Shown here piece by piece: positions 1 to 13,488 of a stretch of DNA of 64,000 nt. The position numbers and the translations under genes were made by a program. Origin of the DNA: Pardosa pseudoannulata (Eukaryota > Arthropoda > Arachnida > Araneae > Lycosidae); NCBI GenBank assembly GCA_032207245.1, contig CM063510.1, positions 153,702,021-153,766,020 on the forward strand, given 5' to 3'. The stretch's first letter is position 1. Every line of letters starts with the position of its first letter. Below the pieces are notes generated by a model, which made no database searches, was not told the DNA's origin, and was given only the letters and a program-made list of their open reading frames with translations.

Positions 1-804
1 GATACGACATCAAAACTAGTGTTTTTATTAAAACAGTTAAATACATAATTCGTTGCTTAAAAAATATTGAAATAATTGTGAATTTTTTGTTTTTTTAATA
101 AATAGTTTGCATTAAATTAATATTTAATTTGTACTTTAAATTTACATCTTATTTAGTTTGCACCATCCAATTACTAAATAATGAAATGTATTTAGATTAA
201 AATTTATGTATTTAATTTTAGGTAATCAGTGTGTAGATTATACTAGATAGATAAGTTGTTACTTATAACAAAATATTCCATGTGTATTGCAAAAAATTTA
301 AAAATACAACAATAATTAGAGTTTGAAATCAGGAAAAAATCAAATAAATTGATTTAAATCAAATCTGATTTAAAAAAAAAAAATCATGCTTTTTTTCTAA
401 CCCTGGATACAACCCTGTAAAATAAACTTTGCATTTTTAAATTCTATTGTTTCTTTGCTAGTAAAATCTTTTGAGTTATGTCATGTGGCAATGGTGGGCA
501 AATGTGGCTGTTTGTTGAGTTCAGTGTGGTTCTAATGGTTATTTTGTAAATCCAGTTCTTAGCAATATTTTAAAATAATATTTAATATTTGTAATATTTA
601 ATATTTGTAAATAATATTTAATTAGAAAAGTGAGGAACTCAAATTATTAAAAATGAAAGAGGTGTAAAGATTACCAATAATTCTTGCAAAAATTTCCAAA
701 CTTTATCCACAATCAAAATACCCCTCACTTAAAGAAAGCTACTTTCTGTCTAATTTAAATTTTTGATATGACTTTTTGGTGTGAATCTTTGTATTTCCTA
801 ATGA

Positions 805-1581
805 TAGGGTTGGCACGTTTTTGCCAAAGGTGGAAAAAACCATGGAAAAAAATGGTAAAAACCGTCCTGGCAAAAATTCATTTTGCTACTTTTTGCCAAG
901 TTGAAAAAAGGGATATATTTTATTTATGGGGATGTACCTATTTTAACTTTTACTAATTTTAACTCTAATTTAAAGATACATAATATGTTTTTTTAAACAT
1001 AGAATATTCAATGCGTTATTGAAACAGTAATCTAAATCTAAAGTTATACTAACTAGAGATAAAAAAAAAAAGATAAAATGAAGATTGATTTTGCAAGTTT
1101 TTATGTGCAATGTTGTTTTTAATGTAATTATTAGCCAATTTCCCATACAAACTGTAGGTTTAAACATTTTTAGTACTTATATAATATATATATATATATC
1201 TTATATATGTATATATACACATTACAATTAAAGACAACATTACTATATTGATAAATAAAGAAAATATTTTTTTATCCCAATCCTCCATCATATAAATTTA
1301 TTTACAAAAATAGAATATTGTATTTTCATTGCTAACATCAAAGAAAATTATTTTAAATTGTTTAAATTGTCAAATTAATACTAATGAAATACCTAATTAA
1401 TATTATGATTTAAGTCTCAATTGTATTATGTACAAAATCATTTATTAATTATTTTGTACATTTTTAAAATCCAGCCAATTTTTCTAGATTTTGCCATTTT
1501 TGCCAGTTTTTACCAGGTTTTTCCAGTTTTTGCCACTGTCCTGGCAAAAATACCATTTTGCCAGCAAAAGGACCAACCCTA
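805..1581. mobile_element. Non-autonomous hAT-like element, TAGGGTTGG termini
   Basis: 777 bp starting TAGGGTTGGCAC and ending GGACCAACCCTA, so the termini are inverted. It is flanked by a perfect 8-bp target-site duplication CCTAATGA (797-804 and 1582-1589), the size made by hAT transposases. Subterminal regions are rich in TTTTTGCCA motifs in both orientations. No transposase frame is present. Confidence 0.85.
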
Positions 1582-2382
1582 CCTAATGAATTTAAAATAT
1601 TTTAAATCAAAACATTGATCACAGTTGATTAATTAATTGTTACTTGCAGGACTTCGTTAGATGGTTTTTAACAAATTTTGTACCAAATTTCAAATGTTTG
1701 ATCAAAGGTTTTAGTTTAATATTTTAAATTTTATCCCTAAATTTTTATTATGTATTAACTAAGTTTTGAAATAATTTGTAAAGTTCTTACTTTTAATTGT
1801 ATATTTTTGGGTATTTTATATGTACTTCAGACATGCACCATTTTAATTTAATTAAAAATGAATGTATGTAATTGTATATCTTTATAAGGTATATGAAACT
1901 GTATTTGTGTTATCTTCAAATTCATATTTAGTCATTAGTTTAGTAATATTTTTTACTATTAAATGGTACTGAACATAGTATATACTAAGCCAGTTCTAGT
2001 TATAGTTTGAAAATTGATGATTCTCATTTTCTCTGTTATACTATTAATGCTGGATATATATTGATGAATATCTAAAATGTAATTTATTATGAGAAATAAA
2101 AAATATTTTTTTTGAAATTCAAGCAACTGGTTTTAATTTAAAATTATTGCCTGTTGTTATATGTAAGCAGTATGTAATTTTAAATATTGTAGGGTATCAT
2201 TTTTGAAAAAATTTTTTTTAAATAGATTAATTTGTTATCAGATATGTGAACACAGTTCTCTTAAAGCATAGGTTCCTAACAGGTCTGGTAATGACTTCAG
2301 TAGGTTGAAGCCGTCCATGGAAGTAGTAGCAGGTTCAGAAGAAAATGGAGGGGGGAGGAGATAGAGTTAAAACTGTCAAGGG

Positions 2383-2860
2383 CAGGGATGGGCAAACTAC
2401 GACCCGACGTTAAGATTTTATCCGGCCCACGGATAGAATTTTAAGTTGCCGGTCTAATGCAAATAAAAAGAAATATATGTATATACATTATATATACATC
2501 CCTTTTTCCACTTTAAATATTATATCCCAAATTTATTATCTCACGCCCAGAAGATCAGTGGTATATTTGCTGCTTATATCTGAACAAGTGTTTTCGACTT
2601 AAAGCCTTAGAAAGAATAATTTCAGAGGTAGACTGACAGATGAGCATTTAGCATTGTTCCTTAAAATTAGTACATCTCACTTTTAACCTCAGTATAAGGA
2701 ACTTTTAAAAATGAAATCGCAATTTCATTTATCTCATTAACATATTTAAACCATAATACTTGTATATTGTTTTTAAATTTTTAGAAAAATTTATCTTGGT
2801 CCACCAAACTTATTTTCTTTCGATTTTTGGCCTGCGACTGAAAAAGTTTGCCCATTTCTG
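2383..2860 (+). mobile_element. hAT MITE with transposase remnant, copy 1
   Basis: Starts CAGGGATGGGCAAACTAC and ends GTTTGCCCATTTCTG. Flanks GTCAAGGG (2375-2382) and GTCAAAGG (2861-2868) match at 7 of 8 bases. Around 2605-2710 the + strand reads [15 protein letters not shown], resembling the C-terminal hAT segment of GTF2IRD2/ZBED-type transposases. It is a deleted copy of such a transposon. Confidence 0.8.
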
Positions 2861-3568
2861 GTCAAAGGGCTGCTATTATACTTAATACCTACAAAGATAT
2901 ACAAAATATGCATAAAAATATTCAATAAATCAATCAAATAATGTATTGTAAAATAATGGAATATTTTTTTCAACTATAAATTTTGTGAATTCTGTTTTTT
3001 TACTGTTTGTTTACCCCAGGGTTAAAGTATAGAAATTTTAATTGCATTTCCATCATCAAATTTGGTTGAATATGGGCTTGGTGCAGTATTTAGTTGAGTT
3101 CTAAATTATGTTTAAGTTTTTAATAATAACTTTTTTATTGCATTTGATGCTTGTGTTAATTCTACTTCGTAATTCTTAATAGATAGATAGGTAGATAAAA
3201 TGGATGTAGGTAACGTGCTAAGATATTTTAATATTTAGTATAATTACTATTATGGAAAAGGTGGCATTTGAATATTCTTTCTTGTAAAGGAGGTGGGGTC
3301 CAGAAAAGGTTGGGAACCTGTCTAGGTAAGATGTAGCTAAGATGTTTTTTATATTTAATTGATATCTTATAAAAGCAAATCTATTTTGAAATATTGTTTT
3401 TTTAAATCGTGAAATTATAAATAACAAGGGAACCTTTGCTCTAAAGCATAGTAAGAATAGCACATGTTGCATTATTATCTTTAAATGGGGAAACTGGGTG
3501 TTAATAGGCTGATTAAAATTTAAATGAAAATTTAAATTCTAAAGCAATTTTATTTTTATATATTTCAG

Positions 3569-3645
3569 GTTGAACAAGAAGCACCTCCTGGCAAAAAAGT
3601 CCCTAAAAATAAATATCCTATTTTATTTTTTGGGACTTATGAAAC
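3569..3645 (+). CDS. HDGF: HDGF-like exon a (PWWP core)
   Basis: A 77-bp exon between the acceptor TTTCAG (ending 3568) and the donor GTAAGT (3646). It encodes 25 codons plus two bases of a split Thr codon (phase 2), ending in the FFGTYET strand of the PWWP domain. The incoming phase is 0. Human HDGF has the equivalent FFFGTHET. Confidence 0.9.
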
Positions 3646-6600
3646 GTAAGTATTTACCTTTTTCAACCTTTTGCATAAATATTTGTAGATTTTAGAGTTA
3701 TATACTAGGTTCTTTTATTCTGAAATAATGCTATCTTAAATGCATGGGAAAAAGATGTTAATACAATATGATTATTTCAAATTAATAAGTACATGAAAAT
3801 CTTACTAGTTTAGTGCTTTGGGTCTATGTTTTTTTATGCTTCATTTTAGTTTTGAACATATGTATGCACAATCAATTGTGTTATATTTGAAAAAAGTCCC
3901 TAAATATAATAAAAAACCTATTTATAAATTTTTGGGACTTATGAATTTATTTCTTTTTAAACCTTGCATAAATATTTTGTTGTTTTTAGAGTTATATTTT
4001 TTTTTTGTGATTGATAAAAATATTGGTTAATTGGTATTTAATATTAAGCCACAATAAGAAAAATACAGCTCTAATACAATATGAATCCCATATTTCAAAT
4101 TAATAAGTACATGTAAGTTAAGCCGTCTTACTAGTTTAGTGCTTTGGGTCTATGTTTCTTTATGCTTCATTTTATTTGTTTTTGTGTTCCTTTTGCTTAT
4201 ATGTATGCTTTTAACAATCAATTGTGTTATATTTGATTGAAAAATCTTTTTTTAAAATATAATAAAAAACTAAAAATTTTGGATAAATTTATTTAATGAA
4301 ATTTATTTCTCTGTGTTGTAAAATTGACAGATTACAGTAACATAATGTATAATAATTTTGTTGTTTTGATATAATTATAAAAATTTTTTTGGTGATTGAT
4401 AAAAATATTGGTTAATTGGTATTTAATATTAAATTTACTTGATTGTAATTTTATAAGCATTTTTTGTGAAATTATCTTTTTAGTCTTACATGAACATTTT
4501 TAAGAATATTTAAGATTATAAATAAGGTAATAAAAATTATAATAAAGAAGGATAAAATATGGAATTTTTCTTATTGTAAAATTTTATATTTAATTTTAGT
4601 GCTGTGTTGGCAGCTAAAGATTTGTTTCCATATGAACAATACAAAGAAAAATTTGGAAAACAACAAAAGAGAAAATTTTTTAATGAAGGTTTATGGGAAA
4701 TTGAAAATAATCCTACAGCAAAACCTGGATCTGGACATGTTGTAAGTGACTTTCTTTGTTTGAGATATATCTAAAAAATGTATTTGTAATTAAATTAAAC
4801 CATTGGCTTTTGACTTTGTATTTTAGTTTCAGATAAATTTATTTCAATTTAGATTCTTTTAATTCCTTGTGTAATATATATATATATATATATATTTGTA
4901 TCTTATAATAATGTTTAAAAAGTTCATTAATAAAAACAACTGGATAAACATAAAATTTCATAGTAATTTTATGCATTTTTAAGATACTTTAAGTTTTTTT
5001 AATACTTAGAGTTCTTTTAACATACAGTTTAATAATGTCTTTCATATCTGTGTTTAATATAAAATTTTTTAGAAAATTTTAAAATTCTTAGTTGCTAGTA
5101 CTTGGTTTTTTAACCCTTTCTTTGGCTTTGGGAAGATTACATGCCATCTACATGGTCGAACAAAATACACCTGTGGGAAGTGCAAAACCCATTATAATAT
5201 ATTGGCCTTACTATCAATAGAGAAAGTGCATGCATTTTTATAAATAAACACAAGTGCTGACTACAACACAGCTTTTCGTTGGCAAAGCATTGCTTATTTT
5301 CATTGTATGTTGTGAGCTTCGATATGGATCATATATACAACAAAACTAAATTTTATTTAAGGGAAGGGGAAGGAAATGTCAGAAACTGGCCAAGTAATTC
5401 AAAATAGATTTTTTTAGCACTTACAAAATTATATATTTTTTTAAAAAAATAACTTTACACAGTACTGTTAAGTATCATAATCAAAGTGAAACTACTTTGA
5501 TTATGTTAACAAGTACAATAAACTATTACATAAAAAAGAATCTAATAAAAATGTGCAAAACCTGATCATTTTTAGGACAAAAAATAATTATATTTATAGG
5601 TACAGTACTTCTCACAAAAGCATAGAAAACACATTAGAAATAGGAAGAAAACAACTTAGTAATAATAAAAAAATTCTTAGAGCATAATAACTTTATATAA
5701 TCTATTACTTTACAGTAAGGTTAACATTTTATTACCATTCTGAAAATGTTTGCCGCAAATTCTCGAATAACTTTTGTCCAGTTTAGCCTTTTCATAGTCC
5801 AGTTTTGCCTTTTCAAAGCTTTTATCCAAAGTATTCGCAATGCAGGATCTTTAGGAAAGCAATAAAATCCAATATATTCACCTTTTTTGAAATGCTTAGT
5901 ATAGCCATGTGCACAACAGCTTGTTGCCATTTTCAGATAATTGACAAAATTAAAACCCCAATAACAAGCACATCTGTAGGAAATTCAAATGTTTTGCCAA
6001 CGAGGAAGTTGAGCTGCAATTTCTGCTGCACCTGACATCATGCACACATTCTCTATAATGATGGGCAGACTAATTCCTGCTTCAATTTTGTTCTGCCATC
6101 TATTGTTTTATCAATTGAATAAAATTAGCACTACTGTTTTGAAAGTTTGAAAATGTTTTATGAGAAAGAAATGGCCCACAAAAAAGGTTAAACATGTTTG
6201 CATTCTTTATAGTTCTGAGCTATAATTATGTAACATAGGTGAGGATAGTAAAGCCTTGAGGCCGCTTGCAACTTCCGTGAGTTACTTTCGCAGCCTTCAA
6301 ATAAAACCTTGGACCTGGGTTGGGTTTTTGATTTAAAACTAGTTTTTGATGTGTGATGGGTTTAAACAGCGTATTAACTAAACCATCAAAATCTCAGAAT
6401 CTTAGGTATATTCATGGTCTGACAAAACCCAGGCTACTAAAAAAATGTCCCTGGCGATTAGCTTCAGAGTGACAAAAACAAATCCAGTACATATATTTAA
6501 CTTTTAATAATAATATATAATTTTTTTTTTTTTTTTTTTTTTTTTTTGCATAATCTAATCAAATAAAGATTTTCCTGGTCCTTGTCCTGTTGTAGAAAAA

Positions 6601-9249
6601 CTCCTATTTGAGTGGCCCATGTTTCATTCTGCAATGAATGTCATTAAGTTGAAAAAAGAACTTGTGCCATCAGATCCTAAGAATTTTTCCTGGCTCTTAG
6701 GATTTTACAACTTTTGTCAGTCTCTGGGTATATTACCTAGTTATTTTAGACATCTAAGTTAAAAAACTTATTGGCCACATATGTCTATTGTCATGACAGT
6801 AATCCAGAAAAGTCAGTATAATATTAGCTAAATAATAGCTAAAAGTAACTTAAAAATTAAAATTTGTCTTTCCTTAAAACTGCTGATACATGCTGAGAAA
6901 TGTCCTTGCATTGCTCGTATATGAAATCGTAAAATTTTTAAATTTGATATTTTGGCAGCTATGTATGTAAAAAAATATCCTTTTAAAATTCATAAAAGAG
7001 TAATTTATAATTAAAATGGAAGATTTAGAAACTTTTGTAAAACAAAATCATTTTGTGAGTTTATTATTTTATCACAAATGGTTCACATAAAGTTATAGGT
7101 CCTATTTAATGAACTTCTGTAAATGTTGTTCATAGTGTTTTGGCATTTTTTCTGATAATGTATTTTACAACTAGAAAATTCTGATAAGTTCATAATTTGA
7201 GTATGTTATTTCTGTTACACTGTTAGTTTTACTTTTTAAAAATCAATAATGTATTTATTTAAAGACTGTTAAAGCCAGTGAAAAGGATGATTCACAAGAT
7301 GAAGTGAATAGTGATGAAGATGAAAAGCTTGTCATAGATGAAAAGCCAAGTGTAATATACCATTTAATTTATTTCATATATTGTCTTTTACAAGTTCTAA
7401 TTAAGAAATACTTATTACTAAGTGCTAAATTTTCTTTGTTTCTGGATTGTAAGTTACATGAGCATTACCTAGCTGGTTGAAATTAACAAAAATTCTTTCA
7501 AGATTTAATTAGAGCATCATCATTACAATTCTTGCTTTCTTTTCCTGTTTATATATTTATATACGTACACATGGAAACCTGCTTAAAAAGTTTTACAAAG
7601 GACCAAGTGATTGAAACTTTTTAAACAGGAAATAAAAATTAATATATTATATGTGTATATGTAATGGGTATTTTGATCCACTACAAACTTAAAATGGTAT
7701 CCTTGCTAGAAATGGGCATTATTAAGGCATGAAGTAAAACAGCAAAATTAGAAATTAAAAATGTAGAGTTTATTCAGACAATCCATTTGGGGTACTCTCC
7801 CACCAATATGCTTTATATTTTGTTATACAGTGGTGTAGTGAGCCAACAAATGAAAGTTTTAATATTAGTCACATGATGATGTGAAAAAAGTGAAACTATG
7901 TTATGTAAAGGAGTTGCATAAGAATGGTTGAGCTAAGCGAGAATTAATTTTGATATTGGCAAAATCATTGAAGATATTTTGTTAAAGGTTGGGATTTTAG
8001 GGATATAGTTGCATGAAATTTGTTCTAGAATATGATTATAATTAAGTTGGTTAGTTAGGCTTAAAATATGACAAATATGATTTTTGACCCAACTTGTTTA
8101 TTTTATAAAATAACATTGTAAGAAATGTTTGAATATAATCGCATGCTTAGTAACAATGTTATTAAGTATTGTAAAAGTAAGTCCAAATTTCTTTGTAATT
8201 TGAATGGAGGATAAGTTGGAATTGTCCTCCATTTATTTCAAATTTCTAGTCAATATATTAAGCCTTATGCTTTAATCCTCATGTAGGCATGCTTAAAATG
8301 TTTAACGGTTTAACCAGTTTCCGGGAAAAGGCCTAAGCAGAAATTAACAAAGAATAAAGGTTTTACTTCAGTAGATACACTTTGGGAACTTTCTGATGAT
8401 GAAACAACTAAAATGTATGTGACTGCTTTTAACACAAAAAGAAAGCTATTTCAAGTGTGAAAATGTACACGCTTGTATGACTATTCATGAATGAGAAGTT
8501 ACTTGTTACCACCCTAGTAATCATATGATGGAGGAGTTAATTCTAATTTGAAGGACTTTTTTTTTCTGCTGCAAGTTTTAGGGCATGTAGATGAATCTCA
8601 GACCAAATCTTCTTAAACGTTTAAAATGCTGAGAATACACCTTGATCAGATATCCCACAGTCCTTAAAAATCCTTAAGAACTCCCTAATTTTAGCTTTCA
8701 TTTTTAAGGGCCTTTAAAACTGCTTAATTTTTGTCAAAAGTCCTTAAAAACTCCTTAATTTTTTAATTTGAATGTGATCAATTTCTCCATCAACACGATG
8801 CACCGTCGTCACGTGATTTCCTATCAGTTTTCTTATGGGACAGTTTTTTCTTAGTTACTTATTATTTGACCAATAAATAATATTTCGCATACTGAAAAAA
8901 AGGTTTAAAGTATAAAGTCAGCTGCCCTTTCCTAATAGCTAACAGTCCTTCAGATTTTAATTAAATAAAGAATGGAGGATGGGGAGTTTGTAGATATTTC
9001 AGTTTCTTATGGAAGCTTAATTTTCCTTGCATTGAATGTAATAGGAAAATCTAAAACTTTTTTTTCATTTTATTTTTTGATTAGTCTTAAACTAGAATTT
9101 TCTTTAGAATAATTGAATAATGTTTTATATAAAAGTTAAACAGTGAGACTAATTTTTTAAAAATTGCATTTTTGTAATTATAGTAATTTTTTAATTTATA
9201 ATGGTAACTAATAGTAAAGCTTGCATTTTGTGCATGTGTGTATATATAT

Positions 9250-9297
<48 letters not shown>

Positions 9298-12200
9298 GTA
9301 TAAAATTATTCTGTTCTTGTGTTTGTAATAGAAATCCAAAATTGTGCACTTATTGACATTATTATGATGCTGCTTGAAACCCTTCATTGCCAACATATCT
9401 GTGCACAGTGGTCAATGCAATGGGCTTGATTATAAGAAGTCCAAAAACTGAATTGCCGTACAGGCAATGTGGGAATTTTAGTCTATTCTAATTACACTTG
9501 TGATGACTGGTGTCAAGTATTTAAAAATTTTTTTTTTCCTTTTCTATCAAAATGGTCCAATTTATAATTTATTTAAAAATACTTTACAAATTTTTGGATT
9601 TACAGCATTAAAACAGGACAAAGTCTGATGGATTGTCTAGTATATGTATATAGGTAATACCATAAACTAATTTTAAAAAACTAAATTAATCTTTAATTGT
9701 AAATTAATCTATGAAATTAGGTCTAGGTAATGTTATAAAATAGTTATTTAGGTGGGAGGTTGTATATTTCTGTTATTTTATTTATTTAAATAAAATGTAA
9801 ACTAATTTTTTTTTTTAAATTGGTATTATGAACAAAAGGTAGTGATAGTGTTAAGTTAAAAGTTAGTGTTATTTATTTTATTATTTAGAAAGAAGAAAGT
9901 GCTTCTCACAAGAGGAAAGGGGATCACAAAGAATCAAAAGTAAGTCTGGCTTGAATTAAAAAAAGGTAGTTTGAAGTGTACATTGTCTTTGTGCCATTCT
10001 ATTTCTTGATGCCAACTCACAGCTGTAATTGAATTTTAGTAACCTTTCTTTTTCCGTTTCTTAACATATTATAATCTAAAATAATTTTAAGTGTCTTGTA
10101 TTGTTAAAAAATATCTGAATGAAAGGCATTTATTTTTCTCTTAGTAAATTTGAAGACTTTTCTCTCAAAAATTGATTATTTGCATTTAATTATTTTGGTA
10201 ATGTAGGAAGTACTCTTTCTTTATGAATCATGCTTTTCTATCTGACTTGTGTAGTTATCGCTCAGCTTGCTTTATCTATTATAACTATTAGCATAGGAGG
10301 TAAAAAAATAAATTTAAATGGTATTAACTTCACCCTAATTTTCATTAATAATATTTAATTTATTTAAGATAATGTATATAAAATTGTTTAAAATTAGGTA
10401 TGTCACAGTATTGGGTTTTTGACATCACATGACATGTTTTAAATCAGGGATAGACAAACGTTTTCAGCTGTGGGCCAAAAACTAAAAGAAAATAAGTTTG
10501 GTGGGACAAGATAAAATTTTCTAAAATTTCTAAAATTTAGAAACAATATACAAGTGTCTAACGGTTTAAATACGTTAATGAGATGAATGAAATTGTGATT
10601 TCATTTTTAAAAGTTCCTTATACTGAGGTTCGAAGTAAGATGTACTGATTTTAAAGAACGATGCTAAATGCTCATCTGTCAGTCTACTTCTGAAATTATT
10701 CTTTCTAAGGTTCAAAGTTGAAAACACTTGTTCACATATAAGAAGCCAGTATACCGCTGATCTTCTGGGCGTGAGATAATAAATTTGGGATATAATATTT
10801 AAGTAAAGTAGAAAAAGAGATGGATATATAATGTATAAATATATATTTCTTTTAATTTGCCCCGCACCGGCAACTTAAAATTCTATCCGCGGGCTGGATA
10901 AAACCTTCTGGCGGGCCGGAGTTGGCCCACGGTCAGTAGTTTGCCCATCCTTGGATTAAACTGTCAAAACCCCAGAATCTTAGACATGTTTTTTAAACAT
11001 ACAATACAATTAAAAGTAATTGATTATTTTTAACTCTATTCTCTGCAATTAAAGTAATTGGGTTACATGCAATTAAAAGTAATCACTTTTCATTGTATTC
11101 AAAGTAATGAGTAAATATTAAATTAATTTTAAACATGGAGTATAATTAAAAGTACATAGAGGGCAATTAAAGTAATTAAAATTATTTTAGTTTTGTAAAT
11201 AGATTTTGGTTTATAGCTAACAAGATTAATTAAGCAGTTATATTTGTGTGTAATTGTCAGGGTGGAGAAATAATTCTTTAGTACCATATTAAATCTTTTG
11301 ATTTGACTTTGAAAACCAAGTGAAATAGAAGCATCATTTTAAGATAATTTGTTTATTAAAAATGGTCATTACATTAGCATAATGAAACTGTTGCTAAATT
11401 TATTTACTTTTAGTAGTCAGGATCAAAATTACCATGTAACGTTTGATGACACATTAACAATTTTGAGCATTTCCTAAGATATTGATTTTCAAAGTTGATA
11501 TGTTTGCACCTATAATCCCCTATATAATAATAGCCTATGTTATCTGTCCGTCTGTCCTCGAATTTATGAAGTGGTTGTACCTGGAATGGAAAGAGGCATC
11601 CATATTGGATTTTTGATAAGTTAGGTTAAACTTTCTAAATTCCCCCTTTTCTAGCATATAATACCATTATTTCAAGCCTTTTTTCCCTGTTTAAGAGCAG
11701 CCAATTAAATTTATTAATTTGTCTCTTAATAAGTAGGTAAAAACATTTTTTTCTAGCATTATGATGTCATTCTTTTAACCATCTCATTTAATCATTTCTT
11801 ATTTAAAATTTATCGTCTGCATTATTTTCATACGCTTTATGACTGAACGTAGATATTACATAAATACATTTCAATTATATTTGGCTTAAATAATAGATTA
11901 GGCACACATGTGATAATTTTAAATTGAATCATCGATTATTTTTTGTTGCAATGAAAATTTTATCACCGGTATTAACAACAAATTTTATCTACCTCCAGGG
12001 TGTAGTGGAAATGATAGTTTCATTCCTTTACTTCCATTAATTACTGTGGCAAAAAAAATTGGGAAGAACTTAATGACAATCTTGACGTAGCTAAAAAAAC
12101 TCTGAATTATGTTTCTAAATGAGTTCAACATTATTCTAAACTGCCTTCACAGTATCAGGAGACTTCAGAAGAGTATGAAGATAAACAAATTATTGAGTGT

Positions 12201-13442
12201 GTACCTGATAATTCTCAGCTAAAAAACAAAACATTTTTTTATCTGCCTTATAGGGTACTTTACAATTCTGGAAAATTGAAAATTTTACTGATCTCGTCAC
12301 ATGACGGGCTATATGCTAGTAATATAATAATATTCAAATAAAGTCATACTGTATGTGTAGGATAGATGTAATGCTGCAATCATCATTTTGTAAGCTATTT
12401 CTAAATTAAGTTTGGATTTTAAAGAAGTTTAATATTGTCTTTCTAGAAAAGTAAGAAGTCAAAGACTGAAAAAGCTGATGCATCTGCTGATGAAGATGAA
12501 AATGAGCAGTCCAGTGATGATAACTTGGTTAGAAAGCAGTTACTTGTTATAGTTCTTAAAAATCAATTTTCATAACGAAAAATTATTTTGCAGTGTGTAA
12601 ATTATCTGAGTCTGAAAAGATTTAAATGTTCATTTATCATGTTCCTGAGTTATTGTTGGTCTTAAAAGAGATATTTTTCCCTCTCCCACTTTGTGTTTAC
12701 TCTAGACAAGTTATTTAATTAGTATTTTAATAATATTGTAACAGTTGGGCTGAAAGGTTTGTAGGCTAACATAGAAAAAAAATTTTTTTTTGATAAAATT
12801 TGATTTTATTATTCAATGTAGTTGCCTTCAAGGGTGATACAACGATTATAGTGGTCATACAATTTTTCAATACCATTTTTATAATATAAATTGTATTTAG
12901 CCTCAAAATAGGTTTCGGCGATTACTTCTTCATCAGAGCTAAAAAAATTTCCAGTGAGCATTCTCTTGATGTATGAGACAGGGATACTCATTCTCAGATT
13001 CTTGGAACCATATGACTTTTTAAAGCCTTGCAGCAAACTTAGCCTTCCACACTATGGTCCCCTTCAAGCCATTACTACCGTCTGGAGGGGGTATGGCTTA
13101 TTGTGCTCGATGGTGGCAGACGATAAAATAGCCTTGGCGGCGATGGCTTTGGAGGCTGTTTTTCTCCAAAGATGAAAGGCAGGCCAGATGCACAACTAAA
13201 GTGTGCATTAGACCCTACGGACAAACCTACATGCTCGGCTCATTTAGTGGCCCTGCCAAATGATGACCGATTGGTTAGGGTGCTGGCCTTTGGTACCGGA
13301 GTTCGTGGGTTCGATTCCCACTGTGTTCGTGAAGGTTAAAATTGAAAATTATTTGCTAAGTTTTAAATTCTTAATTTTGAAAATTATATATTTTTCATCT
13401 GGTGCACTGTAAATTGCTTAAAATTTTTATTTATATTTTTCG

Positions 13443-13488
<46 letters not shown>

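Noticed and set aside
1..3568. Search for the missing first PWWP exon (PHWP/PWWP motif)
   Set aside because: No frame with the motif and suitable splice sites was found on the + strand, so it must lie upstream of the window.
3818..4030. 70-residue frame over the duplicated region
   Set aside because: It overlaps decayed exon and intron copies in a different frame from the parent exon.
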